From Eurosta solidaginis (taxonomy: Eukaryota > Arthropoda > Insecta > Diptera > Tephritidae), in contig NC_090319.1 in the NCBI RefSeq assembly GCF_040869045.1, positions 176,612,645 to 176,676,644 on the forward strand: DNA of 64,000 bases. The letters are read 5' to 3'. Below the pieces are notes generated by a model. It had not been told where the DNA came from, did no database searches, and worked only from the letters and a program-made list of their open reading frames with translations. Position numbers and translations under genes: made by a program. Shown piece after piece: positions 1 to 10,241 of this stretch (position 1 is the stretch's first letter; each line of letters starts with the position of its first letter).

Positions 1-1308
1 TAGTTTATTCTATGTTATGATGTTGTAACGACGATGGTTGATGCTCAACTGAGGCGCTCAATATACGATGATGAAAAACCTTCATGGGTGCGTTCTACAA
101 CGATAGAAATATGTCAAGGAACTAGTGGCGACGCCCTGTGGCAAAACAATCTTATAATTAATCTAGTGTTGCTTGTTCAATACCGAAAAAGCATTATTAT
201 TACATACTAGTTTGCCAAAATCCCAACTAGTATGAGTTCTGTAATTTTTCCACAACTAGTATTTTTTACACGGCAATGTTCTACGAAATATCAATTGCCA
301 TTCTTTGCATCAGCATCATACCAATTGACAAACTAGTCATTATATACACCAACATCGTACCAGATGTCAGCATACCCATTAATTAAACTATACATTTTTA
401 AAATTTTATTTATTATTTATTCAAATTTTCAAATATCAACGCCGACATTCAAAAGTTATAAATACACTGACACTAAAGTTTTGAAATAATATTCAAAAAT
501 AAATTCATTCAAAAACAATTTACAAAAATAAAGTATATTTAAATAAAGTAGACAACTCTACACCCATCAACATCAACATACCAGTTGGCGTACTACTCAG
601 TCTATGCATCCCCTCCAGTCAAAAGCCAAAGTAGTCAACAAACATTTTAGTTCACTGACTAGAATTTTGTGGGATTATTCATACTAGTCAGCTTTTGAAT
701 AGTTCATTGAATATAAATTTGTGGTGTTATTCATACCAGTTAGTGTATGAGTAGTTAATTGACTAGAATTTTGTTGCGTCCATCATACTAGTAACCTTTA
801 GAATAGTTCATTGACTATAACTTTGTGGTGTTATTCATACTAGATAGTATTTGAATAGTTTATTTGACTAGAATTTCGTCTGTCATACTCGAGGAAATGC
901 GCGAGTGCTTTCTGTAGCCAACTTGCAATGCATACTTCAGTTGAGAATGCTAGATATCGTCCAAATCCACGGGCACAGAAACACAAGCATGACGGTCGCA
1001 CCTCACGGTTACCTCAACAGAGGTTAAAGATGAAGAAAGAAAATACCAAGCCTTCCATATCAATAGTCCCAGATGGAAAACCTATACCGATGCTAAAACA
1101 CCTTGGCCATGAGGGCATCAGCAGCCTAGCACAATTTTTCTACTTGACGTTAAAAGCCTTTGCCATTTCAGAATAACGGAGAATGGCAACGATAAACCCA
1201 CTACCAAAGACCGGAACCCAGCCAGTATCTACCCATATTATCCCTTTAGTCAGTAACGAAAATGTTTAAAGGCGTTATGGTTCCCTCAATTAAATGAAAT
1301 TCTTCGGT
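1..1308. repeat. Dispersed ACTAGT-rich repeat, copy I, left part
   Basis: AT-rich sequence with no convincing gene. From about 200 to 380 the motif ACTAGT recurs with nearby CATACCA/TTGACA motifs. The stretch around 327-365 is nearly the reverse complement of 17,540-17,582. From about 618 to 1,308 the sequence matches 21,720-22,075 in direct orientation (shared text includes CACCTTGGCCATGAGGG and GAACCCAGCCAGTATCTACC-like stretches). A TATAAATA sequence lies near 460. The repeat is cut at 1,308 by the LINE and resumes at 9,691. Class unknown; a degraded LTR or non-autonomous element is possible. The 82-codon ORF at 928-1,176 looks spurious. Confidence 0.6.
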
Positions 1309-1320
1309 TATCCAGACAGC

Positions 1321-2818
1321 AGCACAGTAAAGTGGCGTCGAGCGAACTCCTCCTAACACTTGAGGAGGGTTCGTTTGATATGGCGCTGATCCACGAACCA
1401 TGGCTCTCATCGGGAGGAAATTTTTCTGGACTTAGCGTGCACGGCTTTGGCTTTTACTATGCACAAACGGAAGGACGGGTGCAAGCTGTAGTAATGGTAA
1501 GGAAATTGCTGCATTCATATATGCTGCCTAATTACACCACTGAGGACCTCGTAGTGGTGGCCGCTGAGCAAAGGAATAAGCAGGCATTTATCCTGGCATC
1601 CTGCTACATGGCCCATGCTGCGGAGGTTCCACCGATGGAGTGCAAGAGGCAAGTACAGGATGAAGGGCGTAAAGGGCGGTTGGTCATAAGCGCGGATGCA
1701 AATGCGCACCACAATGCACGGGGAGGAGCAGATACGAACGAGAGGGGCGAATCTCTATTTTTTACATCCTGCAAACCAATTTGCAGGTAGCCAACAGGGG
1801 AAATGTCCCTACATACATTGGTCCAATATCCAGCAATGTTTTAGATATTACACTGAGCTCCGAACGTGATATATCAAGGTATGATTGGATGGTTCTTGAT
1901 ATACCATCCTTCTCCGACCATGCGTATATCAGCTTCAGCATCCCCCTAAAGAGGGTAGAGAAGGGAGGAACCTTTAGAAACCCTAGGTCAACAAACTGGA
2001 AGGGAGAACCCAAAGAGGTTGCCAGTGTGGAATAACTGCAGGAGTCTAATGAATTCCTAACAATGACGCTTATGAGTGCGTATAGCAAAGCTTGCCCTCT
2101 AAGAAGATTCAGAGGAATAGCAAAGCTGCCATGGTGGAGCAATGAGCTGAGTCTCCTAAGAAGACAGGTAAAAGAAATTTTTAAGCTAGCAAAGACCGCG
2201 GAAAGCGAAGTGTGTCGGGACGAGTACAGGGATCTACTGAGGATCTAAAAGCGTAAAATTTCCAGGGCGAAGAGAATCTCATGGAAAAGTTTCTGTACGG
2301 ACATAGAGTGCTCCAGCGAAACAGCACGGCTGAGAAAAGTCTTCGCAAGGGGAAACATAGTCCAGGGACTAATAAAGAAAGAGAACGGGGAATGGTCACG
2401 AAATAATGAGGAATCCCTAGAGGGGCTTCTCGATACGCATTTCTCATCGGGAGATAGTTTAGAAGAACCAGCAGACAGCACTCAATCTTCGATCACGGAG
2501 CGTGTAGTGCCGGGCTTGGTGACCGATACCAAGATCGAATGGGCAGTGAAGACGTTTTCTAAGTTTAAATCGCCGGGCTCAGACGGTATATTCCCGGCCA
2601 TGCTACAAGTTTCAAGTAGGGTGGTCGTGGAATGGCTTAAAATAGTATTAGATGGGTGCATAAGACTGAAGCATGTACCGCACTCTTGAATAACTGCTCA
2701 TGTAGCTTTCCTACCAAAGGCGGGGAAGATCGGTCACGTGTATTCCAAAGACTATGGACCCATTAGCTTAACATCATTTCTGCTCAAAACCTTTGAGACG
2801 CTGATAGATGTGTACATA
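1321..2818 (+). pseudogene. LINE endonuclease and N-terminal RT region, degraded
   Basis: The frame at about 1332-1790 carries endonuclease motifs: an IHEPWL box and SADANAHH with a following GGADTNERGESL segment. The frame then shifts and continues at 1781-2035 with VANRGNVPTYIG and LDITLSS, typical of the C-terminal endonuclease. Sequence at 2063-2690 continues into the RT fingers, including FKSPGSDGIFPAML at 2563-2604. A stop follows (2687-2689) and then a degraded PKAGK...YGPISLTSFLLKT segment up to about 2800. Several frameshifts and stops make this a pseudogene. It continues after the gypsy insertion at 7676. Confidence 0.8.
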
Positions 2819-2823
2819 AAGTC

Positions 2824-3077
2824 TGTTATATATTACATACTGCATTTCAATACTATTTTAAGTAACCTATTTTAGTCCAATGAATTACGACTCTGTGTAT
2901 ATATGGATTTACATACATGAACTTGTACATACATTAACTCGTAATAAATCACTTCAGTTTTAGCTCTTAATCGCGGCGGTCGTTTTTCGGTAATTGTATG
3001 TAAGCCTGAAGTAAGTAACCATCACCTTGCATAAACCCAACGGTTCCAAATAAACAGTGAAACCCTAAATTGTTACA
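2824..3077 (+). repeat. 5' LTR of mag-like gypsy element
   Basis: 254 bp starting TGTTATATATTACATACTGC and ending AAATTGTTACA. It has a TATATA stretch near 2897 and AATAAA-type signals near 2944 and 3049. It matches the 3' LTR at 7417-7670 except for about two substitutions close to its end. Confidence 0.95.
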
Positions 3078-3079
3078 TC

Positions 3080-3090
3080 TGGCGACGAGG
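3080..3090 (+). other. Primer binding site matching tRNA-Ser(GCT)
   Basis: TGGCGACGAGG sits two bases after the 5' LTR. It is complementary to the last 11 bases (including CCA) of an insect tRNA-Ser with anticodon GCT, as I recall that tRNA's acceptor end (CCTCGTCG plus CCA). Serine tRNA primers are typical of mag-type elements. Confidence 0.75.
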
Positions 3091-3205
3091 CCAATTCGGA
3101 AAAATCGCGTTCATTCGCTATCCGTAAAAAAAAATTATTGTGCGCCTGAATAGTGCAAAACAATACTAGTTTTCAAATAATTTATTATTAAATACATGCA
3201 AAATT

Positions 3206-3867
3206 ATGCCGGAAGACAGTAAATTAGTGGAAAAATTGCTAAAAGAGCAACAAGAATTCGCAAAAAGTTAATTCTACAACAACAAGAATGGATGCAGTCG
3301 ATTCTCAGCAGCGGTTTGCCTACACAAACCTCCGATGGCAGTGTCCCATCTTTTCACAATTTCAATAAAGACATACAAACATGGGAATCTTACTTAGAAC
3401 AGCTAAACCAACATTTTTTAGCATACAGTGTAACATCAGTGGAAAAGCAAAAATCTTTTTTGTTGTCGTGGATAGGTATAGAAAATTACGAGCTGATAAA
3501 AAATATTTTCGGTAGTCAGAAAGTTCAAGAACAATCATTTCAGTCGTTGACCACAAAGTTAACGGAACATTTCCAATCAAAAAGGCATGTATTAGCATCG
3601 CGTTACGAATTCCGCAAGGCAGAAATGAAGCCAGGCCAAACATACAGAGAGTGGATTGCTGATCTACGGGGATTAGCAAGAGAGTGTAATTTTGTTTGCT
3701 CTGCTGAGAATTGTTCTCATAGTTTTGTTGACGACATGATTCGCGACCAAGTAATTACATACAACCCACACGACGCAGTGCGCTCCGCTGCTCTGCAAAA
3801 ATTACAGCCTTCACTTGCCGACGTCTTGCTTATAGCAGAGTCGTACGAAGCACAATTAAAACCGTAG
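3206..3867 (+). pseudogene. gag of mag-like gypsy element
   Basis: Capsid-type Gag of a retrotransposon. The likely start is ATG at 3206 (MPEDSKLVEKL...), but the frame shifts near 3263, so the long open part runs 3292-3867 (191 codons). It has the retrotransposon gag core with a WESYLEQLNQHF segment, FLLSWIG, and a basic QSKRHVLASRYEFRKAEMKPG stretch typical of gypsy/mag Gag. A second shift near 3860 closes this frame just before the zinc-knuckle region, which lies in the pol frame. Gag packages RNA in cytoplasmic particles. As it stands the protein would be truncated. Confidence 0.8.
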
Positions 3868-6284
3868 CGACAATAAAAGAAAAAGCTCAAACGCAAAAGG
3901 CACTCAGTGATACTGCCGAAAATAATACCACAATCAATTCTGTTCGCTCCAATGGAAAATCATCACAAGGGAACAACAAAGATAATACTCAAACTTCCAA
4001 ATGGAAGTCGTGCTCAGGCTGTGGAGTTTCTCATCAACGTGACAAATGCAAATTTAGAACTTATATATGCCGAAAGTGTGGCAAAAAGGGACACATAGCG
4101 CCCGTATGTATGGCAAAGCAAAACAAAAAAGAAAAAGTTTCCACTCAAAATAAAGGTACAAATAGAAATAAAGAAGTACAGAATAAAAGTCAAAATATTG
4201 GCATGATTGAGTCAATATACAGTGTTACGGGTGTTGTGAAAACAAAAGATAATAAAAATTACATAGATTTACAAATTCTTGGCAAAACTATCGCTTTTCA
4301 AATGGACTCTGGTGCGTCTATTTCAATTATGAACAAAAACACTTATAAACAATTATATTCTCCAAAATTACAAAAGTGCACACGTACTTTATTCGGATTC
4401 GGTCAAAAACGAATTCCAGTGATTGGAGAATTATATGTAGACGTAAAGTGTGGCGAAAAAGAGAAAAAAGTAACCATTGTAGTTGTTGATGTCGAGAATA
4501 GCAATAATCTTTTTGGTTTTGATTTGTTCAAAGAGTTTGGATATGAAATTCAAAAAATTTTAAAAATTAGTGCAGTTCAGGCTGACGAAATTAACGATTT
4601 ATTAACAAAATATAGTGAAGTTTTTGAACCAGCAATCGGGACCATCCGAAATTTCAAAGCCAGTGTTTATTTAAAAGAAAGCGCACACCCTAAATTTTTT
4701 AAAAGCCGCCAGATTCCCTTTTCGCAAATTCCACATTTTAAAAAAGAGGCCGAACGACTCACAAGCGCCGGTATTTGGAAGCCAGTTAAATTTTCGCAAT
4801 GGGCTTCACCTATCGTTTTAGCACCGAAACCAGACGGTTCAATTAGAATTTGCGGTGATTTTAAAGTAGCTATAAATTCGCAAATCGACATAGAACAATA
4901 CACATTGCCTACACGAGAAACGTTATTACAAATGATACGCTGCGGTCAACAATTTACAAAAATCGACCTTAAAGATACTTACCTGCAAATGGAACTCGAT
5001 GACGACGCAAAAACGATCATGGTAGTTAATACACCGCTTGGACTATTCCAGTACCAACGCCTTCCGTATGGAATAGCCAGTGCTCCAGCAATATTCCAAA
5101 AATATCTCGAACAACTTTTACAAGAGGTAGAAGGGTGCGGAAACTACCTTGATGACATTATCATCACTGCACCTACTGTTTCTGAACATTTAAAACGCCT
5201 TGAACAAGTTCCACAAATTCTACAAGCAAATGGCATCAAATGCAAACGGCAAAAGTGTTCTTTCCTCGAAGATAAAATAGAGTATCTTGGGCGTCAAATA
5301 AGCGCAGAAGGTGTTTTGCCTGACGAAGCCGGTCTGAAAGCGGTCAAAGATCTGCAACCGCCAAAGAACCTGAAGCAACTTGAAGCATTTATGGGTAAGG
5401 TAAACTACTATTATAATTTTATACCTAACTATTCCCAGTTATCAGCCCCACTTAATTTATTGCGCCGTAAAAATATTAAGTTCACTTGGGGGCCTGAACA
5501 AAACAGATCATTTAATTTATTAAAAAAGCACATTCTGAACGCTACACAGTTGGCACATTATGATGAAAAGTTACCCTTGATTTTAGCAACTGATGCTTCA
5601 TCATATGGTATTGGTGCTGTAATTTCACATACATATGCGGAAAGAACTGAGCGTCCTATAGCCTTTGCATCAAAAACTCTTGACAAACATCAAATTCGTT
5701 ATAGTCAGATAGAAAAAGAGGCACTGTCAATTGTTTTTGGAATCAAGCGATTCCATCAATATCTCTATGGAAGAAAATTTACTTTGCTTACCGATCATAA
5801 GCCGCTTGTCAGTATTTTCAACCCAAATAGCCAACTGCCTTCGATGACGTCACATCGCCTACAACGCTGGGCCATAACGCTCATGGGGTACCAGTATGAG
5901 GTAAAATATCGTAAAACTACTGATCATAGTAATGCTGATGCTTTATCACGGTTACCTATTGGGACCGACAAAAATTTCGACAGCGAAGAAGCATGCTATA
6001 CAATAGAAGCGTTAAACACGCCAATCGATGCCACAATAATTTTATCTCACGCCAGAAAGGACACTGTTTTAAAAAGAGTTCAAAATTTTGTACAAAAGGG
6101 CTGGCCAGAAAAGCTTAGTCCCCAAAATGAAGACTTGCGTTCATTTTTTAACCATCGCTACGCCTTAGTTGTGCAAAACAGCTTACTATGCCTTCAAACC
6201 GAGTATACCCGTGTCGTCATACCGCTTTCTTTGAGAGCTAAGATCTTAAACATTTTGCACGACGGACACTGGGGGAGTTTCTAA
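3868..6284 (+). pseudogene. pol: zinc knuckles, protease, RT, RNase H of mag-like gypsy
   Basis: One long frame. Two CCHC zinc knuckles (4011-4100; CSGCGVSHQRDKC and CRKCGKKGHIAPVC) precede the ATG at 4110. In the 724-codon part from 4110, the aspartic protease motif QMDSGAS has its D at residue 66. RT follows, with the YLDD catalytic box at residues 346-349. RNase H follows with LATDASS and LLTDHKPL. The frame ends at 6284 inside the GHWG motif that should lead into integrase; a one-base disruption there places integrase in the next frame. Apart from this shift pol is well preserved, consistent with a young insertion. Confidence 0.88.
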
Positions 6285-6285
6285 G

Positions 6286-7323
6286 ATGAAGCAGCTGGCT
6301 AGACAGCACGTCTGGTGGGCCAACATAGACAAAGACATCGTAAAGCTAACGGAGAATTGTGATGTGTGCAAACTCGCAAACCCCGCACCTGTAAGAGAAT
6401 ATAACAGTTGGCCTGAGGTAAAAAATCCTTGGGAACGCATCCACATTGATTTTGCTGGTCCTGTTTTTAATTCAATGTGGCTAATTTGCGTTGACGCGTA
6501 CTCGCAATTCCCCTTCATCATACAGTTATCGTCCACTACAACAGCTGATACAATATCGGCCTTGAATTCAATTTTCGCAATCGAAGGTATCCCGCACACG
6601 CTTGTCAGCGATAATGGTCCGCAACTTACAGCAGATTTGTTTGAGTGTTATTGCAAACAACATGGCATCAAACACGTAACTACAGCACCGTTTCACCCCG
6701 CATCAAATGGGTTAGCTGAACGTTTTGTTAGAACCTTCAAAACAGCTGTAAAAAAGAACATCGATGACGGTTTACAAATCAAAGCAGCCGTAACCAAATA
6801 TCTTTCTACATATCGTTTTATGCCAAACACTGAAGGTAAAACGCCCGCTGAGCTACTACATGGTAGACCAGTTCGTACGTTACTAACCCAACTGTTAGAG
6901 CCAACCTTAAGCCACGACAAACCACGCCATAAACTCAAGTTCCAAGTAAACCAGCCGGTTTTTGCTCGAAACTACGCAAGAGGGGAGAAGTGGATCAAAG
7001 GTTCAATCATAAGACCACTTGGTAAAATGGTTTACATCGTCAAAACGCAACGTGGCAATATCAAACGCCATGCTAACCAGCTAAAGGCTAGATCCACAAC
7101 CAATAACAACAAAACAACATCGTTACCTATAGCACCTGAGTTCATACAAACTCAGCCAACCAACGAGATGTCTGCACAGGCACATGAAGAACAAGCAACA
7201 TTGGAAGAACCAAATGATATTAAGCAGCCAAATCTTACACCAACCGAAGAGGCGCAACAACGCAAAAGTTCGCGTGTTCGTCAAGAAGTTCGTCGATATA
7301 ACGCTCCGGATTTTCGAAACTAA
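6286..7323 (+). CDS. Integrase of mag-like gypsy element
   Basis: 345 codons, open from 6286 to TAA at 7323. The N-terminal zinc-binding module is split by the upstream frameshift: the first histidine lies in the pol frame, and H8 and the C25/C28 pair lie here. The catalytic core has D55 (HIDFAGP), D109 (VSDNGPQ) and E145 (NGLAERF), with the D-x35-E spacing expected of retroviral-type integrases. The C-terminal region (residues about 225-260) has a small barrel-like KFQVNQPVFARNYARGEKW segment. The tail is rich in charged and polar residues. There is no env downstream. It inserts the element's cDNA into chromosomes. Confidence 0.9.
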   Translation: MKQLARQHVWWANIDKDIVKLTENCDVCKLANPAPVREYNSWPEVKNPWERIHIDFAGPVFNSMWLICVDAYSQFPFIIQLSSTTTADTISALNSIFAIEGIPHTLVSDNGPQLTADLFECYCKQHGIKHVTTAPFHPASNGLAERFVRTFKTAVKKNIDDGLQIKAAVTKYLSTYRFMPNTEGKTPAELLHGRPVRTLLTQLLEPTLSHDKPRHKLKFQVNQPVFARNYARGEKWIKGSIIRPLGKMVYIVKTQRGNIKRHANQLKARSTTNNNKTTSLPIAPEFIQTQPTNEMSAQAHEEQATLEEPNDIKQPNLTPTEEAQQRKSSRVRQEVRRYNAPDFRN

Positions 7324-7399
7324 TTCGTATTAAATTTCATCACGTTTGTATAATTTACGCATTTTTTGAATTTTAACAATTTCACAATTCATGTTCTTA

Positions 7400-7670
7400 A
7401 ATGAAGGGTGGAGTAGTGTTATATATTACATACTGCATTTCAATACTATTTTAAGTAACCTATTTTAGTCCAATGAATTACGACTCTGTGTATATATGGA
7501 TTTACATACATGAACTTGTACATACATTAACTCGTAATAAATCACTTCAGTTTTAGCTCTTAATCGCGGCGGTCGTTTTTCGGTAATTGTATGTAAGCCT
7601 GAAGTAAGTAACCATCACCTTGCATAAACCCAACGGTTCCTAATAAACAGTGCAACCCTAAATTGTTACA
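7400..7670 (+). repeat. Polypurine tract and 3' LTR of mag-like gypsy
   Basis: AAGGGTGGAGTAG (about 7404-7416) is the plus-strand primer tract. The 3' LTR follows at 7417-7670, then the AAGTC target duplication and the resumed LINE sequence. The LTR matches the 5' copy at 2824-3077. Confidence 0.9.
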
Positions 7671-7675
7671 AAGTC

Positions 7676-9110
7676 AAACATGGAAGAAAAGCTGAAAGGA
7701 ATATGCTATAGGAGTCTTCTTAGACATTGCCGGGGCTTTCAATAATATTTCTAAATGGGCGATAATGGATGGTCTTAATTCCAATAAAGTACATCCAGCC
7801 TTAACGAGATGGATCAGCTGCATGTTAAATTGCAGGAAGATTACATCACAATGGGGATTGTACGATGCCACGAAATCAGGGGACAGGGGAACGCCGCAGG
7901 GAGGGGTGCTATCACCTCTTCTGTGGACGCTGGTCATCAATCGGCTGCTCAGGCGATTCGATGAGGCACCCGTAAAACTTACGGCTTACGCGGATGACGT
8001 TGCAATTGTCGTAAGTGGAAAGCACCTTCCAACGATTAGCTCTTTGATGCATCGGGCGCTTCGGGATATTCATACCTGGGCATCAACGGTCGGGTTGAAA
8101 GTCCATGCGGATAAGACAGATATGGTATTGTTTACCAAGAGGTATAAGGTCCCAAATTGGATCAGGCCTAAGTTAGGCCCTTGCGCAAAATATCTAGAAA
8201 TCATCCTAGACAGTAAGCTGTCATGGAAGCTGAACGTGGAGGAGAGGGTGAAGAAGGCTTCAACGGCACTTTATGCATGCAAAAGAATGCTGGGGTCGAC
8301 GCGCTTATCGGCCTCTCTTTCTCATTGGGTTTTTACAGCGATTGTAAGCCCTATCCTATACTATGGAGTTCTTGTTTGGTGGAAAGCTACACAAAAAGCA
8401 ACCTACCTCAAAAAATTAGAGGGGGTATACAGACTATCAATGCTTACCGTTACGGGAGCCCTGAAAGCAACCCCGACAGCTGCACTGTATGCCATTCTGC
8501 ACATTTCACCTGTAGAACATAGCGTTAGCAACTGCAAGCAGTCTCGGTGCTTCGGCGCAGCTTGAGCGCCGACCATACGGCGATAGAGGTATAGCGTCAT
8601 CAATCAAAAGACGAACAGACTACTTGATTCCCTATCTGCGCTTCGAGGGCGATCTTAAGGCCACAATAGAGGTGGACGGTTGGCGCAAGGGTGCTCAAAT
8701 GGTGGACGAGGCGATACATGTGTACACAGATGGTTCCAAAGTAGTGGAAGAAGTAGGGTCTGCGGTATACTGTGCTGATCCGGAAATAAACAGATCCTAC
8801 AGGCTGCCGGATTACTGTAGCGTTTTCTAAGCGGAAATAGTAGCCGTAACAAAAGCAGTAGAAACCCTGGAAGAAAATAGCCCAAGCTGCAATCGTGTTA
8901 AATTTTATATTGACAGTCAAGCAGCAATTAAGGCAATAATCTCACATAGCACAGCATATAAATGCGTGCTAGATTGTAAGCAGTCCCTGGAGAGAATCAG
9001 GACAGGGAGAAGCATACATCTATATTGGGTCCCAGGGCATATGGGAATAGATGGGAATGAAAAACGGATGAACTAGCTAAAAAGAGCGCATCCCTTGAAG
9101 CTTGCTCCAT
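7676..9110 (+). pseudogene. LOA-type LINE: RT catalytic region and RNase H
   Basis: Continuation of the LINE after the gypsy insertion. The segment 7725-7765 encodes an FLDIAGAFNNI box. The frame 7765-8565 carries the RT motifs GTPQGGVLSPLLW (residues 42-54) and YADD (75-78), followed by the thumb region. A second frame at about 8600-9110 encodes RNase H: HVYTDGSK, AEIVAVTKAVETL, FYIDSQAAI and YWVPGHMGIDGNE. Stops and shifts lie between RT and RNase H and within RNase H. The thumb and RNase H part is closely matched by a second copy at 34,690-36,100. Confidence 0.85.
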
Positions 9111-9276
9111 AGACGTCCCAATTAGACTGAGCGAAAGTAAGCGAAGGCGAGAGGTGCACATGATCGACCAAGCAGGATAGGCGTGGGTTCCAGTGCGGGG
9201 CTGTAAAGTGTCGAAGATTATGTGTAGGTCTTACAACCTTAGACTAACAAAGTTGCTTCTATCATTAAAAGAGGGA

Positions 9277-9293
9277 GGGGGGGGGGGGGGGGG
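9277..9293 (+). repeat. Run of 17 guanines in the LINE
   Basis: An uninterrupted G17 tract just after the RNase H region. The related LINE copy has GAGAGGACTGTAGAC-type sequence at the matching place (near 35,790), so the run is a local expansion or a sequence error. Confidence 0.9.
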
Positions 9294-9690
9294 TTGTAGA
9301 CGCATGACGGGTATTTGACTGGACACTGCCTTCTGGCGTCACATGCCTTTAAATTAGGCTTGGTCAGTGATAGCAGATGTAGGCAGTACGGGCTGGAGGA
9401 GGAAACGATCGAGCACGTTCTGTGCTCGTGCCCTGCGCTTGCCAGGCTAAGACTCCAGCTATTAAGAGTGATACAGCTGTCAGATCTAGAAGCAGCAAGT
9501 GGCTAAGTTCTAGGAAACTTCTAGTATTTGCCAAGAGGACGGAGTTATTTTATAACATAGGTCCTGGTTTTTGATAAGGCTTTTCAATTTGTTCGTTAAA
9601 TCCAATTTCTAGTAACACTGCGGACTTATTCAGTCTATGTGAGAATCCTCATGGACCGGCCAGTTCAACCTAATCTAACCTATCCAGACA

Positions 9691-9909
9691 TCACCATGAC
9701 TGCCGTAAAGTGAATATAACTACCACCGTTCTGAACTCCATTAACACACATCATAAGACGGTTCCAGTGCAGCTTGGCCTGTTTTGACACAGCCACCCAC
9801 GACTGGTTCGTTCCTTCTCCGTTAGATAGATTAGTAATTTATTGAGGATTGCACTGCGGCCATTGGTCAGCACACATTGTTTGCACAGAATGTTTACATA
9901 GAAATTTTC
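9691..9909. repeat. Dispersed repeat, copy I, right part
   Basis: Sequence from 9691 to about 9835 (TCACCATGACTGCCGTAAAG...) continues the repeat interrupted at 1,308 and matches 22,085-22,225. The remaining stretch up to the MITE at 9,910 shows no gene. Confidence 0.6.
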
Positions 9910-10239
9910 GTAATTGAGTTCTGAAGAGACTCACATCGCTTGATTCTTCAAATTAATTTGTTTATTAAACAATTTGTTGCAAAATAGCTTATTCTTTGCA
10001 GAACTTTATATTATAATACGTATTTATGTATCACTTTCGTGACATATAATTTTTGTTCAATACTTAAGAGAATGGTGTACACTTTAAGAGATAGTAGGTA
10101 TTGCTAATTGACATTCGTTTTGCAAAATTGATTTGTTTAAACAATTTGTTAAAGAACATTTTGCAAAATTGTTTTTTTAATTTTTTATCTAACTAATTTT
10201 AAAAATCGGGCGATGTGAGTCTCTTCAGAATTCAATTAC
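9910..10239. mobile_element. MITE with 30-bp terminal inverted repeats
   Basis: A 330-bp AT-rich element with no ORF. The left end at 9910-9939 (GTAATTGAGTTCTGAAGAGA and on to CATCGC) is the inverted complement of 10210-10239, with one mismatch in 30. DINE-like copy A starts two or three bases after the right end. No target duplication can be assigned because that flank is occupied. Superfamily unknown. Confidence 0.8.
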
Positions 10240-10241
10240 AA

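Larger units (their letters stand above)
2824..7670 (+). mobile_element. Ty3/gypsy element, mag-like, near-complete with both LTRs
   Basis: A 4.85-kb LTR retrotransposon with identical-length 254-bp LTRs (2824-3077, 7417-7670; TGTTA...TAACA-type ends) and the 5-bp target duplication AAGTC at 2819-2823 and 7671-7675. Order: LTR, primer binding site, gag, zinc knuckles, protease, RT, RNase H, integrase, polypurine tract, LTR; no env is present. The LTRs differ at only two sites that I can see, so the insertion is recent. The coding region nevertheless has several breaks: two in gag and one between RNase H and integrase. The RT wording and the tRNA-Ser primer site both fit the mag/SURL lineage, but the clade needs a phylogeny. 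Confidence 0.92.
1319..9680 (+). mobile_element. LOA/R1-type non-LTR retrotransposon, 5'-truncated, split by a gypsy element
   Basis: A LINE with an APE-type endonuclease, reverse transcriptase (RT) and RNase H in that order. It is flanked by the 10-bp direct repeat TATCCAGACA at 1309-1318 and 9681-9690. The unoccupied sequence in the related repeat at about 22,080 (CATCCAGCCATCAGCATGAC) supports this as the insertion site. The left end falls just inside the endonuclease N-terminus, the usual 5' truncation of target-primed reverse transcription. The right end is AACCTAATCTAACC. A gypsy element occupies 2824-7670. The RNase H domain points to the LOA or I clade over plain Jockey; the clade is inferred by eye. 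Confidence 0.8.

Noticed and set aside
928..1176. 82-codon ORF in the dispersed repeat
   Set aside because: The corresponding part of the other repeat copy (21,820-21,940) does not keep the frame, so it is unlikely to be coding.
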